Positions 1-13,127 of a stretch of 64,000 bases of DNA are shown here, piece after piece. Source of the stretch: Chlorokybus atmophyticus. Taxonomy: Eukaryota; Streptophyta; Chlorokybophyceae; Chlorokybales; Chlorokybaceae. The stretch's first letter is position 1. Every line of letters begins with the position of its first letter. The stretch spans positions 176,779 through 240,778 of the forward strand of contig RHPI01002264.1 of the NCBI GenBank assembly GCA_009103225.1, given 5' to 3'. The translations under genes and the position numbers were made by a program. Under the pieces are notes generated by a model that was not told the origin of the DNA, ran no database searches, and saw only the letters and a list, made by a program, of their open reading frames with translations.

Positions 1-18
1 CCCCCCCCCCCCCCCCCC
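1..18. repeat. poly-C run at the window edge
   Basis: The window opens with 18 consecutive C residues. Homopolymer C runs occur elsewhere in this window at assembly breaks (for example next to the N at 25861), so this may mark a contig join rather than a biological boundary. Confidence 0.6.
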
Positions 19-120
19 TAAAGGCCTGTGGAAGTCCCTGCAACAGGATTCACTTTGATCGGGAGTTTGGTAGTTCGTGGGTGCGTCAGGCATCGCACCG
101 GTAGGCTTTCAAGGGGATCT

Positions 121-640
121 ATGAAAGAGGAGGTTTTAGGGAGTAGCAGTGCATGCCGTTGTTGCATCCGCCGCACAGCATCATGGAGGCGTTGTCATCA
201 GCACTGCCGCACTGGTCACATCCTTTGATGCGGAGGGGGCGTGGATGACGGATTATGTCGAAGCCTGCCTTGTGGAAGGTGACAAGGCGTGCAGTTGGTG
301 ATGTTGTCCTTGACGCTTGCCGTCGTTGCCAAGGGGTTTAAGGACTCCGAAGGGGATATACTTTCAGGACTTTGTAGATAACGCGTTGGACGCAAATGTC
401 CAGGTTGTCCTGTGTGCGGGCCATGCGGTGTACAAAGTCACCTGCTTCAGAGCGCTGATTGCGCTGTTTGTAAAAGCCGATGCGGATGCGTTTATAGCAA
501 AATGTGTCGCGGTGTTGAGCAATATGCAGGTTGCTTGTGGCCATTGGGACTAGGTAATTGAAGAAGTCAGCGCGAGCCTTCTGTTGAGGACATTGTTGTA
601 TCCGGTCAGCTTGCCCTTTTGATAAGACCAAGTGCGAGAA
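121..640 (-). pseudogene. Ty3/gypsy-type integrase C-terminal tail followed by a PHD-like finger, decayed
   Basis: Read on the minus strand, 631 to 338 encodes a segment with the pattern AQHRDT...GDFVHR...LDICVQRVIYKVLKVYP. This resembles the region downstream of the integrase core in green-algal and animal Ty3/gypsy polyproteins, where a GDFVYL-like motif precedes a GVLxLxGxDG stretch. After at least one frame change (GVLKPLGNDGKR), reading continues into IKGCDQCGSADD, then MMLCGGCNNGMHCYSLKPPLS and a stop near 121. The Cys/His spacing is that of a PHD finger, with the last expected Cys read as Ser. A C-terminal PHD finger is known in some algal gypsy-like polyproteins. No reverse transcriptase or intact integrase core (DDE) was seen in the window, so the copy is internally deleted. 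The family assignment rests on motif resemblance, not on a database search. Confidence 0.62.
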
Positions 641-967
641 GGTTCAAGTCGAGAAGAGTCCAGGCGCGGACATGAGTCTTGAGAGGCGGATGGTTTTGGG
701 CGTGGCGGTAGAAGTCTTGTAGCTTCGTGTTTACGTTATTATATGGCGCGTGGTGTAGCTTGTTAAAAAGCTCTATGAATAGCTTCGTGGCGCCACTTAC
801 AGCGCAGAAATTGGTTGAGTGTAGAAGTCGTGGTGGCTCTCAGAGTAGACATGTGCAGAAATAGGGGGTATAAAAGCCCGCGGAATGACTTTGTTGTAAT
901 CCTTAAAGTGCCTTTTGGATCAGCCTTGTGTGTATGCTCTGGTGGAGTGTATGTTCTTGTGCTTGCA

Positions 968-1456
968 CTAGTTCCATGAATAGTGAGTAGTGTCTAAATC
1001 TCTACATATTGTGGTGGTGGGAGCAAGGTCGAGTCCTACCAGGGTGATGGGGATGGCACGCACTGTGATGCCAAGTGCTTGCTGCTTAGTGTTGAGCACA
1101 ATGCCAAGGGAGTACGGGCACGAGTGCAGGTCAGCTGTAGTGATGCCGAGGGTGCGCGCGAGGTGCTTGCCAATGAACACGGGCTGTGCGCCGGCGTCCA
1201 GCAATACTCTACTTGGTCCTTTGCCATCAATAATGAGCATGTGCTTGCCTTGGTAAGCAATCATGACAGCATTAACAGGGACGCTGAGTTGGTCATGAGC
1301 ACGGTGCGGTGCGAAGGCAGATAATCGTGTGAAGGCAGAGCCAATGGTGCGCTGTGCGCTTGCATGTGCTGGATGATTCACCTGTTGGTGGTTGCTGTGA
1401 CAGACCAACGCCAGGCGCGCAACCTGATGGTGATGGCTGGGATGAACCTGCTCCAC
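968..1456 (-). pseudogene. retroelement aspartic protease segment
   Basis: The minus-strand ORF carries the motif LLDAGAQPVFIGKHLARTLGI, with D-A-G-A at about 1187-1198, followed by alternating hydrophobic strands. This is the usual start of a retroviral-type (pepsin-like) protease in LTR retrotransposons, where D-[TS]-G-A holds the catalytic Asp. The DAGA variant is seen in some families. In a complete element the protease processes the Gag-Pol polyprotein. Here it is cut off about 350 bases before the integrase tail at 121-640, leaving no room for reverse transcriptase or RNase H. The upstream ORF (1293-1946, minus) reads in a different frame, so at least one frameshift lies between them. 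This is a broken copy. Confidence 0.6.
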
Positions 1457-3531
1457 CAGCTATTGATGACGGCAGGGATCCTTTAATTGGCCCTGGTTCA
1501 TCGTTTGGATGGTGCGGGAAGTTGCTCGGCCAGAACGTTTCGAATAAAAAGCACCGCCCTGCATGTACTGCTTGCGTGACTAGCATGGTTTCCCATGTGG
1601 CTGAGGGCTTGTGATTGAGGTTATTGCACTCATCGACGCGGGGCATTGGCAGCAAGTAAAGGGTCGTGATTAGCTTGCGCCTGAGGGTGTGGGTGAGAGT
1701 GGGTACGCGCAGTATCTCTACAATGTGGCGATCCCAATGACCACCCATGATTCCCCTTTCCACTACTGTCATATCGCGTGCGGGAAGGGTGGTAGCTGGT
1801 TCATAATGCTGAAGAACATGCCGCCGTTCGTAGAGTATGCGGTTATGTTGTTTGGCTGCTTCAGCTGCTGGCATCCAAGGGTGAAGATCAGCTACGTTAG
1901 TGGAGTTGATCAGCGCGTGGCCCCCTTCCTCGTTGAAGGCTTGCATTATGGACCATGCGATGGCACTTAGCCATTCCCACTAAGTAGCAAATGCAGTCAT
2001 GGGCACGCTGGGGTGGTTGTGCACCATCCAGTTTAAGACTGGTTCTGGTACCCGGTTCATAGGATGGCGTCCCAGCAGGTGGTGGAGACGCCGTGTGATG
2101 AAGCCGGTGTTGAGGTTCAGGTCCGACATGACCTGTATGCAGATGCGCTGCTCCTCTGCCAAGCCCGCGCCCGAGCAATGATTGTATCCTTCAAGTGTCA
2201 AGTAGCCCAGCCCATGATAGCGCTGCTGTGGTGGCCATATTAGCATAACAGCAATTCTTTGGGGCTCTGTGCGGCCTCGCGTGCAGCTCCAAGGGGTGCC
2301 TTTATGGTGCGGGGGGATGCGTGGCAGGTGGCCCCTGCTGTTGGCCCAATCGTCGCACCACTGCCCATGTGCGTACTTGGGCTAAGGCCACAAGACGCAT
2401 GGTGGAGTTTGACCGTGTTAGCGTCCGAAGTTTAACATTGGCAGTGAGCGCGGCCCCGACCAGGATGCGCATGGTAACCTCCGTGTCCAGCGGGCCAAGC
2501 GGAGAGGGATCCTACTCTAGGATTTTGACTGGGTATGGTGGAGGGGCGGTGCAATATGGTTTTCATAGCCCGCCAAAGATGGTAAAGGCCAGTGGCGCCA
2601 CCTGCAAGCTGTAATGTTGATGCGGCAGCTTACAGCGCTCCATTAGCTTGGGGCCGATGCCGTTCAAGATCTCATTCCCCAGAGCTTCGCAAGCGGCAAC
2701 GTCAGTACAGAGACCCGCAGCTGCCAGACGTGCAGCTAGAGTAACCTGTGTCAGGGGCGGAGGCGGCCCCGATGGTGCTGTTTGCGCTGCTTCAACAGCA
2801 GCGGTATTATGCTGTGCGGCGGCAGCATTAGCAGCGCATTAGAGTGCCCGCTGATGCGCGCGGCCTCTGCGGAAACGGTCCCGGTGCATCTGGTGCGGCC
2901 GGCGTAGAAGCCTCTGCTACCTGCTCCGGGTGTCTGATGCTGTAACTGAAGCCCGTTTTGCGGCTGCAGGTGTGGGATGTTGAGCCTCTTGTCCTCGCGG
3001 TGAGCATTCCCACGGCGGTGAGGGTGAGTCCCGATCACACTTAGTTGCCATGCCAGCGTGACAAAAGACAGGGTAGCAGGCCTTGTAGTCATGGTCCTGC
3101 CTTCCCAACTAAGCAGTGAGCTCGTCAACCCTTGCAGTGAAAGCTGCCATTGCCTCAGGAGTTTCTATAGCTGCGGCCTTTTGTGCGGCAGCGACGGCAC
3201 GTGCGCACCCGATGTTGTTTCATTTTTGTTGTGAGGGCCGGTTTTCCCCACGCTAGCTATTGGCATTGTCTCGGTGCGCGCCAAGGTTGTTGTTGTTGAT
3301 GATGCTGTTGTAGTTGTAGCCACTGGCTGGCCTAAAGTTAAGGTGCTTGGCGTAACACACCGCCTCCAGATGTCCCATCTTCTGGCAGTGGTCACACATC
3401 AGGCGTCGTAGTCGATCGTACACTCCTTTTACTAATATCAGTGGCGCCCGCAGTGATGGCACAAGGCAGGAGCAGGGAGTGCACCATGAATTACACTGCT
3501 GCCTTTGGTGCGCCTGTGACGCGGTCAACAC
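1293..3531 (-). pseudogene. gag-like region with CCHC zinc knuckle (decayed)
   Basis: Several minus-strand ORFs in different frames cover this stretch. The clearest signature is at about 3355-3396: C-D-H-C-QKMG-H-LEAV-C, an exact C-x2-C-x4-H-x4-C zinc knuckle as in Gag nucleocapsid domains. The ORF at 1293-1946 holds a coherent helical, proline-rich sequence (PWMPAAEAAKQHNRILYERR and following) that runs towards the protease and is probably Gag or a Gag-Pol linker. The zinc knuckle is about 2.2 kb upstream of the protease, farther than normal, so this may be two overlapping remnants or a nested insertion. No long terminal repeats were recognised. The sequence is not intact and no function is expected. 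Confidence 0.5.
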
Positions 3532-3799
3532 TGCTGCAAATCCAGTTTAGTTAATTTAACTCATACGCGAGAGCACGTCCGCATGAACTGAAGCTATTCT
3601 TTTCCAGGACCATGAATTGCACTGCTGCCTTCTCAAGAAACAGTGCCATGCGGGTGAGAGCTCATATCTTGCGTGCAAGCATGCGCGCGCGTGTGTGCCC
3701 ATGTGGATGTCTGGAAGGGAAGAGAGGGGATGTATGCGTGTTTCATCTGTTGTGTGCGCATATATGCGTGTGCCTGTGTACAGCTGTACATGTGCCAAC

Positions 3800-5140
3800 T
3801 CGTCTGTGCGTGAATGCGCGCGCAAGCTGAAACGTTGCAATATGATTGGACACCTTCGTGCAGGGCGCGTCAATGGGATGCAGAACACAGACAACGCTGG
3901 TGTTGACACGTATGCAATAGCGAGGATGATGCAGCAGGCCAAGGATGTCATCGCTCATTCATATTTGAGCAATCTTCCCGGCGATGTGCTATTGGCAACA
4001 GCTGGTTGTGAGCCTGGCAACCCGGAGGGCTACTATCTGCCACGAGCCACTTTGGTCAATTCCGTGTGTTACGATCATCATGTACTATTGTTAGTACATC
4101 ATTGATAGGTGACACGGTCTCTTAACATATGCAGGAGCCACCACACGGGCTGTTGTCGCAGATCTAGCCTTCGATGGACGAGCAGTTACGGTTTGTCAAG
4201 CACGTAAGCAATACACTAGCAGTGCCGTAAATGAGCTCACTATGCATGGACACCCAACAGTTCATTGTGTGCAGCGCAATAGAGATGTTGCAGCAATCAG
4301 ACGCGGTCAAAAAGATATTGCTGCAAAAAAGTTTCTTTTATTGCTGGTGTGGCTGCGACGCGTGCTGGTGCAGGATGTTGCCATTGTTTACCAAACCATC
4401 CCGACCATACCATTTGCATGCAACCAGTGTTTTTAAGCGCTATTTTCCATGCATACAAACACGAGTTGGTGACATTTTGCAAAAGCGCAAAGAGCGAGCG
4501 CATGGCAACGCGCATAGCATACTTCCCTCCTTTAGTACGAGCATACCACCTATGCACATCTCTTAACAATTGTGCGGCATATGTCATTTGTGTAACATCT
4601 GTTTGACATGAACTTGCATTAATTGGCAGCTTGCTTCCATTTTACGTGATATGCGCGAGGGTGGTGCTGTAAAGCGGAGTCTGACGGCAGCTGTGCTCAG
4701 CAACCAGCAAGACTTGACAACCAAGGTGAATGCTCTGCCAACACGTGTAAGAGCAGAGGTCATTGCAAGCTTGCCCGAGTTTCTGCGCATGCAAGTCAAC
4801 CTCTTGACCGACTTCTTGAATACAGGTGCGACAAACATGACATATTGTTATGTGATAGCACACACGCACACGCACACGCACGCACACGCACACGCACAGG
4901 CACACGCACACGCGCACACACTCACACACACATTGAGCATGTGCAAATGAGCTCGGCAATCAGCAGCAACAACAACAACATCAACAACAGCCATCAACAG
5001 CGCAGCGGTAGTAATAGCAGCAGCAGCAAGAACAATGTTCACAGCCCGCCGACAACTGCGACTGGGCAAGCTGAGCGATACAGGATGCGCCATTCCAGCA
5101 CGATTCACACAGCACAACAAGTATGTGGTGGATATGTCTA
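3800..5140 (+). CDS. unrecognised multi-exon gene or remnant
   Basis: No family is recognised. Three coding-like blocks on the plus strand have good splice signals. Block one (about 3820-4060) reads MIGHLRAGRVNG, then a helical segment with YAIARMMQQAKDVIAHSYLS. Block two lies between the acceptor before 4134 (tatgcag) and the donor near 4203 (cac|gtaagc), and reads ATTRAVVADLAFDGRAVTVC. Block three lies between an acceptor near 4630 (ggcag|cttgc) and a donor near 4826 (tacag|gtgcga), and encodes a long amphipathic helix (LRDMREGGAVKRSLTAAVLS onward to LLTDFLNT). A (CA)n-rich intron (4858-4935) follows, then a CAG/CAA-rich stretch (4955-5040) that could encode polyglutamine. No start or stop codon is assigned with confidence, and downstream coding-like sequence (5307-5598) has in-frame stops. 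It may be a lineage-specific gene or a decayed mobile element. Confidence 0.4.
4858..4935. repeat. (CA)n/(CGCA)n microsatellite
   Basis: Alternating purine-pyrimidine CA/CGCA repeats, probably intronic in the unrecognised gene around them. Confidence 0.9.
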
Positions 5141-5306
5141 CCGTTACATTAATCAATGCATGTGTGTGAGCATGCTACATTGCGGCCGCAGCGGTCTTCT
5201 ATATAAGTGACTTGATGGTTGTAGTACAGTGTAAGTGTTGTAACACTTGTAAACACATGACAAGCATGGGAAGAGTTTAGTGTTGGGAATGCTACTACTT
5301 CAGCCA

Positions 5307-5598
5307 TGATGCAGCTGGATGAGCATAAGCCATCATGCTCAGCAGCATGTCGCCAGAGTGGCCCATGCACGGCATGGTGCAAGGGAGACAAGGATGTGCA
5401 TCGTGTGTATGCCAAGCGCAAGCCTTTGTAGGAGGCTCTGAAGAACAAGGCAGAAGAGATTCAAGCGGTGCACGAGAGCCCTACATGGCAGGAGTGGGGG
5501 GTTGCAGCCGCCAGATGGTTCGATGACCGGCGCAGAGAGAGTAGGCTAACGATGGATTAGGTGTTTCGGTTGTATGCCGAGAAGAAAGGACACTTGTA
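5307..5598 (+). pseudogene. coding-like fragment with two in-frame TAG codons
   Basis: In one plus-strand frame the sequence reads like a real protein: a Cys-rich start (KPSCSAACRQSGPCTAWCKG), then KDVHRVYAKRKPL, a TAG near 5429, EALKNKAEEIQAVHESPTWQ, EWGVAAARWFDDRRRESRLT, MD, a second TAG near 5557, and VFRLYAEKKGHL. The charged helical composition is unlikely for chance sequence. Both stops sit where Glu or Gln would fit, consistent with one base change each. I do not recognise the family. It may continue the gene at 3.8-5.1 kb or be a transposon fragment. Confidence 0.4.
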
Positions 5599-5599
5599 A

Positions 5600-6230
5600 G
5601 TTGTGTATATGTGTCCTTACATCTTTGCACATGTGTACACCATTGTAGAGTTCAAGCACATGTGTGACATAGTGAAGTTCATGCACATGTGTAACACACT
5701 CTTGCAAATAACATCATGATGCGGCTGATTACGTGTAGGTGGCAGCAAAGCCCTAATCAGCAGTCACACATAGATGTGCACATCCATACTAGCAATGTGC
5801 AGTCCCACGCTATGCGTGTTTAATGGCTATGCTTGACACAACATGCAAGTAGCAGAATTATTTACGTCACGCCCACAGGACAGGCAAAAGTCATTCTCTG
5901 TCTTTTACTTATGTGGTAAGTAGAATGAGACCAAGTGGGGACCCACACTATGCAAGTGTGTGTAGTGCTTGTGGGTGTGCTCTCATGTAGGTCTGCTCTT
6001 GAGCCTATGCGGCCTTGAGCATGATGAAATACAGAAGGCATGATGTGAAGCATAGGGCTAATCATAGCCAATGAGACATCATGTGATGTATAGGGACATA
6101 CGGGTGTATATGTCCACATGTGTATGCTTATGTTTACATATGAGTGCATATGCGTACATGAGAGGTGTGTATTATATATATGCATGTATGCGCATATGTG
6201 TGCATATGCGCACATATGTATGCATGGGCA
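5600..6230. other. non-coding spacer with short ACATGTGT-type repeats
   Basis: No gene seen. The stretch holds short direct repeats (gttcaagcacatgtgtgaca, then gttcatgcacatgtgtaac at about 5649-5697). From about 6090 it is dominated by alternating purine-pyrimidine steps such as tgcatatgcgcacatatg. Confidence 0.6.
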
Positions 6231-6234
6231 AGGA

Positions 6235-7510
6235 CGTTCACAACGTCCTAGGCTGATGTGTGTGATGTCCTAGGCTGATGTGACCAGCCTAGGGACGTTC
6301 CTCATGTCTGAGGCTGATGTGTGGTTCAGCATGCGACCTAAGGCATGGTAGTGCGACATGAGGCATGTCAGTGCGACATCTGGTTTGCACGCGAATTGTC
6401 ACAAGCAGCTACCATCATGCCGATGTGACATCAGCCATGCCTATGCGACATCAAGTTTGCACGCGGATGTTGACAAGCAGCTACCAGCATGCCTGTACGA
6501 CATCAGGTATCATGCAAACAATAGCCAATGCTCGTTGCTTGCCTCTATGATGTTCAGCATACCTGTGCGACACCAGACAAGTCAGTGCGACATTTAATGT
6601 CATGCAAACAATTGCTAATGCCCGTTGCTTGTCTCTAAGATGTTCAGCATGCCTGTGCAACATTAGGCAAGTCAGTGCGACATAAGGTTTGCATGCGATT
6701 GGTCACAAGCAATTGCCAGCATGCATGTGCGACATCAGCCATGCCTATGCGACATCAGGTGTTATGCGAATAATAGCCAATTCTCATTGCTTGCCTGCAA
6801 GATGTTCAGCATGCGTATGCGACATCTGGCAAGTCAGTGCGTCATCGGGTTGTATGCGAACAATAGCCAATGCTCGTAGTTGGCTTTTCAACATGCCAAG
6901 CATACCCGTGCGACAACAGGTGCGTCAGTGCTACATCAGGCTTGCACGTGAACGATGAAAAGGAGCTCCCTGTTTGTTTGTAAGTTGCAAGACATGCCGG
7001 TGCGACATCAACCCCATCATTGCGACATCAGGTTGCACGCGAATGGTCACAAGCAGCTACTTGCGTGCTTTCATGATCAAGATGTCAAGCATGCCAGTGC
7101 GACATCGGGACCTTTGTTCATCAGGTATGTCAATGCGACATCAACATGCATGCGAACGAGCAACAGCAACTACGTGTGTACCTTCATTCAAGCAAATATG
7201 CATGTGCGGCATCATCTATCATGCGAAGAACACTTCACGAATGACTTGCAACTACATGGTTGCCTAGGCTACTAAGCATGTCTTTGGGACACCAGGCTGC
7301 ATGCGAATGGTCACAAGCAGCCACATGCTTGTGACCATTCGACCTTGAAGCTGCCAGGTATGCCTATGCAACATCAACCATGTCTGCAACATTCAGTGCG
7401 AAAAATGATAGACACGTGATTTGCAGCTACCTCAGGCAGGCTGCTTGCCGCCAAGTTGTCATGCATGCTTACGCGACATCTGGTGAGTCAGCGCGACATC
7501 ACAGAGCAGG
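6235..7510 (+). repeat. degenerate minisatellite based on GTGCGACATCA
   Basis: About 20 or more copies of the core GTGCGACATC(A) recur, joined by recurring blocks such as ggtttgcacgcgaatggtca, caagcagctacc, caatagccaatgctcgttgc and gatgttcagcatgcc. The order of blocks is partly conserved, giving a higher-order unit of several tens to about 150 bases, diverged by point changes. Some frames stay open by chance and give short Cys/His/Ser-rich ORFs, which I do not regard as genes. Function unknown. Confidence 0.8.
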
Positions 7511-8500
7511 ATGCAATTGGTCATGATAACAACCGATTCGTGTTTAACATGTCAGCCACACACACGTGCACCGACAGGCAGCATGCGAATATTAGCAAAC
7601 GAGACTTGCTCGCCTTCCGAGCGCACGTGCAATGATACAGAGCTATTGGTGCAACAGCATGCACTATAACCAATGGTGGCGCTGGCATGCAACAGTCTGA
7701 AACCGACCACTCAACAACACAAAGAAACATGTTATGTGCAAGCATGACAAAGCGATTGCAAATCAGTCAAAGGTTGTATACATGAACATAAATGTTTGAG
7801 TTGACATATGCATGTAGAGAGTGTTCCCATGCATGCAATACGGTAATGTTGATATTATAATCAAGTCGTCCATGTGATGCAATAATAACATGGCACGCGT
7901 TTGTAATGATGTGCGCATATAGAAAAATTAAATTGTTAAATATGTCATTTTTTGTGTAAGTCATCCGTTGCTCAAATTAACCTACTACAAGATTGAGTTT
8001 ATGTGAAGGCAATTGAGCCAAGTCGATCAAACCATCGTGTGTAAATCAATGATAATAACAATGAGCATGGTAACCTCTCAGACAAATGAGTATTTGTGCA
8101 CGTGGTACACTGTGTCATGTTGCTCGTGCACATTTTGCACATCGTTACTCGAAGTACCGTTGTTAAGCTATTGATTACAGCTCGCCCGCCGTTAGAGCAT
8201 GACAGAAAGGCCGGCAACCCCGTCGGCGCCAGGTACTGGTAGATACCAGTGGATACGGAGCCGCTCGGCCTCGGTACCGCGAGCGCAAAACCGGCGGGTG
8301 GCGAACTAAATAAATTGCGCCCCCCGCGCCAGAAGGGCGAACGGAAACTCCGCCCCCGGGGCGGAACGGCGAACTGCAAACTGCGCTCCCGCGGCGCGCG
8401 CGCTGGGGTTGCGGCCGGCCGGCCCCGCCGCTCTGTCCGACCTCTCAAAGTTGAGGATGTGGTGAACGCGTTTGTTAACCGATAACTAGGCCGGCTAGTG
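7510..8500. other. AT-rich spacer followed by a short GC-rich island
   Basis: From 7740 to 8180 the sequence is AT-rich without convincing coding content. From about 8190 to 8440 it becomes very GC-rich, with repeated GCGGAAC/GGCGAAC words around 8340-8375. The island may be a promoter region for sequence to its right, but no transcription start can be placed. Confidence 0.4.
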
Positions 8501-8526
8501 CGTTGGAAAGCTTATAAACTCAGCTT

Positions 8527-9000
8527 TTCAACGCACTATCTCACCGTCAACACGAACAACAGGGCCATGAGCGACGGCCAATCCTTATCGAAGTGTCCGA
8601 AGTATGGCAAGTCACCCTACGCGCCATTCCTGCCGGGTATGTTGAGAAGGTCAACGGCATTGTTGACGATTATACACTGCACTCAGAACGCACATTGAGT
8701 CTCACGCTACCTTCATGTATCCTACCTGTGCAGTAGCCTCCAAATTAAATTGGTGCACTATCGTTTGCTAATTGCTTTCAGCAGTGTGCTTACAGAGAGG
8801 GAAGACTCATAACACTCTACCTCGGGAGAAGTCTTCGCACTGTACCTCTGCCACTATGAGCACGTGGACATGCAGTACCGTACGCAACGCAGCATCCGAC
8901 GGCTGCACGGTTTTCCAACAGCAAAACAGAATCAGATGCTCTCATCCAACGGTTCGTACCGGATTCGCGCTTTGTTTGTGACGATTCACGATGCGTCAGC
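8527..9000 (+). pseudogene. coding-like fragment, two blocks, unrecognised
   Basis: One frame between about 8527 and 8755 reads HERRPILIEVSEVWQVTLRA, IPAGYVEKVNGIVDDYTLHS and on to a stop after CILPVQ. No ATG opens this frame. A second block at about 8838-9000 reads ALYLCHYEHVDMQYRTQRSI followed by RRLHGFPTAKQNQM. The composition looks protein-coding, but no family is recognised and the two blocks were not joined with confidence. It could be the remnant of an upstream gene or mobile element just before ATE1. Confidence 0.25.
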
Positions 9001-9108
9001 CGCACAAACGTTGTGAGGCTCCGTAGCAAACTGCAAGCTGCAAACGCCAAAAGCAAAGCAAATTGCTGCATGAGATAAATCTTGCTAGTGTCGACGGCGG
9101 TAGCGGCC

Positions 9109-12129
<3,021 letters not shown>

Positions 12130-13127
12130 TTTACGCATCCCTTAACGCTCGGGGGTTACTGTGACCTAGTCACGTATTGTTCCCCTTTGGGTAGCAGTTG
12201 TTCAGTGGTGTCTCTCATCGTTGTATGTGCCGTTTGTGAATGTAGTTCGTGTACGGTATTTGCAATTTGGTAGGTAAGTTATAGTTTTATACGTCCATTT
12301 CTGCTGCCATGGCTGTACTTGGTCATGACCGCGAAGCAAGTGCATTCAATCATTCATATTGCTTGCGTTTCAAGTACTGTGTATGTCACTGTATGAGAAA
12401 GTTTGGTGTTGGACACGTTGACTTGTTAAACCTCATACATGCTGCGTGCCCGATGCATGTACTGTACACCACGCATGAATGAAAGTGACCATTGCATTTG
12501 ATATGTAGAGTAAGAATACCCACGCAAGTTGTCACGCAATGTGTGTGAACACATGCACACATATCACACGCTGCGCGAGTGTATGAAAAGCCTGTTCCTG
12601 CGAGCGCATTCCTCTGCTCTTGCATATGGAATTTCTCACAGTTGGTTGGTCAGTGTCATGCTGGTCAAGTCACACCCTAACATGTCCAGTAGTTTTAGCT
12701 TAGCACAGTATACAAACGACGCAAGCTGCATCATGCAAAGCACACCGCATGTAAAGCACACTCACATAAGAACTCAGCACACCGCATGCATGCATTTATA
12801 TCTAACACCTCCGGGCAACATGTTAGCCTAGCTACTCACTAAGCACGACACTAACCACCACTACCCCGCTAGACATCATGCATGCATGGCAATTCATAGT
12901 CTTTACCTGCACGCATATAGTGGCTGTGCTCATACAAAGCACGTTACAGACCTCAACCAAGTACATACTGTAGCCAACATGTATATACTTTAACTCAGCG
13001 CACGAAGCAAGTCACAACTCTCAACCAAGATCAATGGACGGTTTAGCCAGATGAATTATAACTACACGATATACAAGATACAAACGAGGAGGGTGATATG
13101 GAGTATGTACAAATGCGTTGCTACAAC
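12130..13127. other. convergent 3' spacer between ATE1 and the transporter
   Basis: About 1 kb between two convergent stop codons. No coding exon is seen. It contains scattered tgcatgcat-type motifs but no clear repeat array. It should hold the 3' untranslated regions of both genes. Confidence 0.6.

Noticed and set aside
6358-7275. Several short ORFs in the minisatellite
   Set aside because: The frames follow the repeat unit and shift between copies without selection for an open frame.
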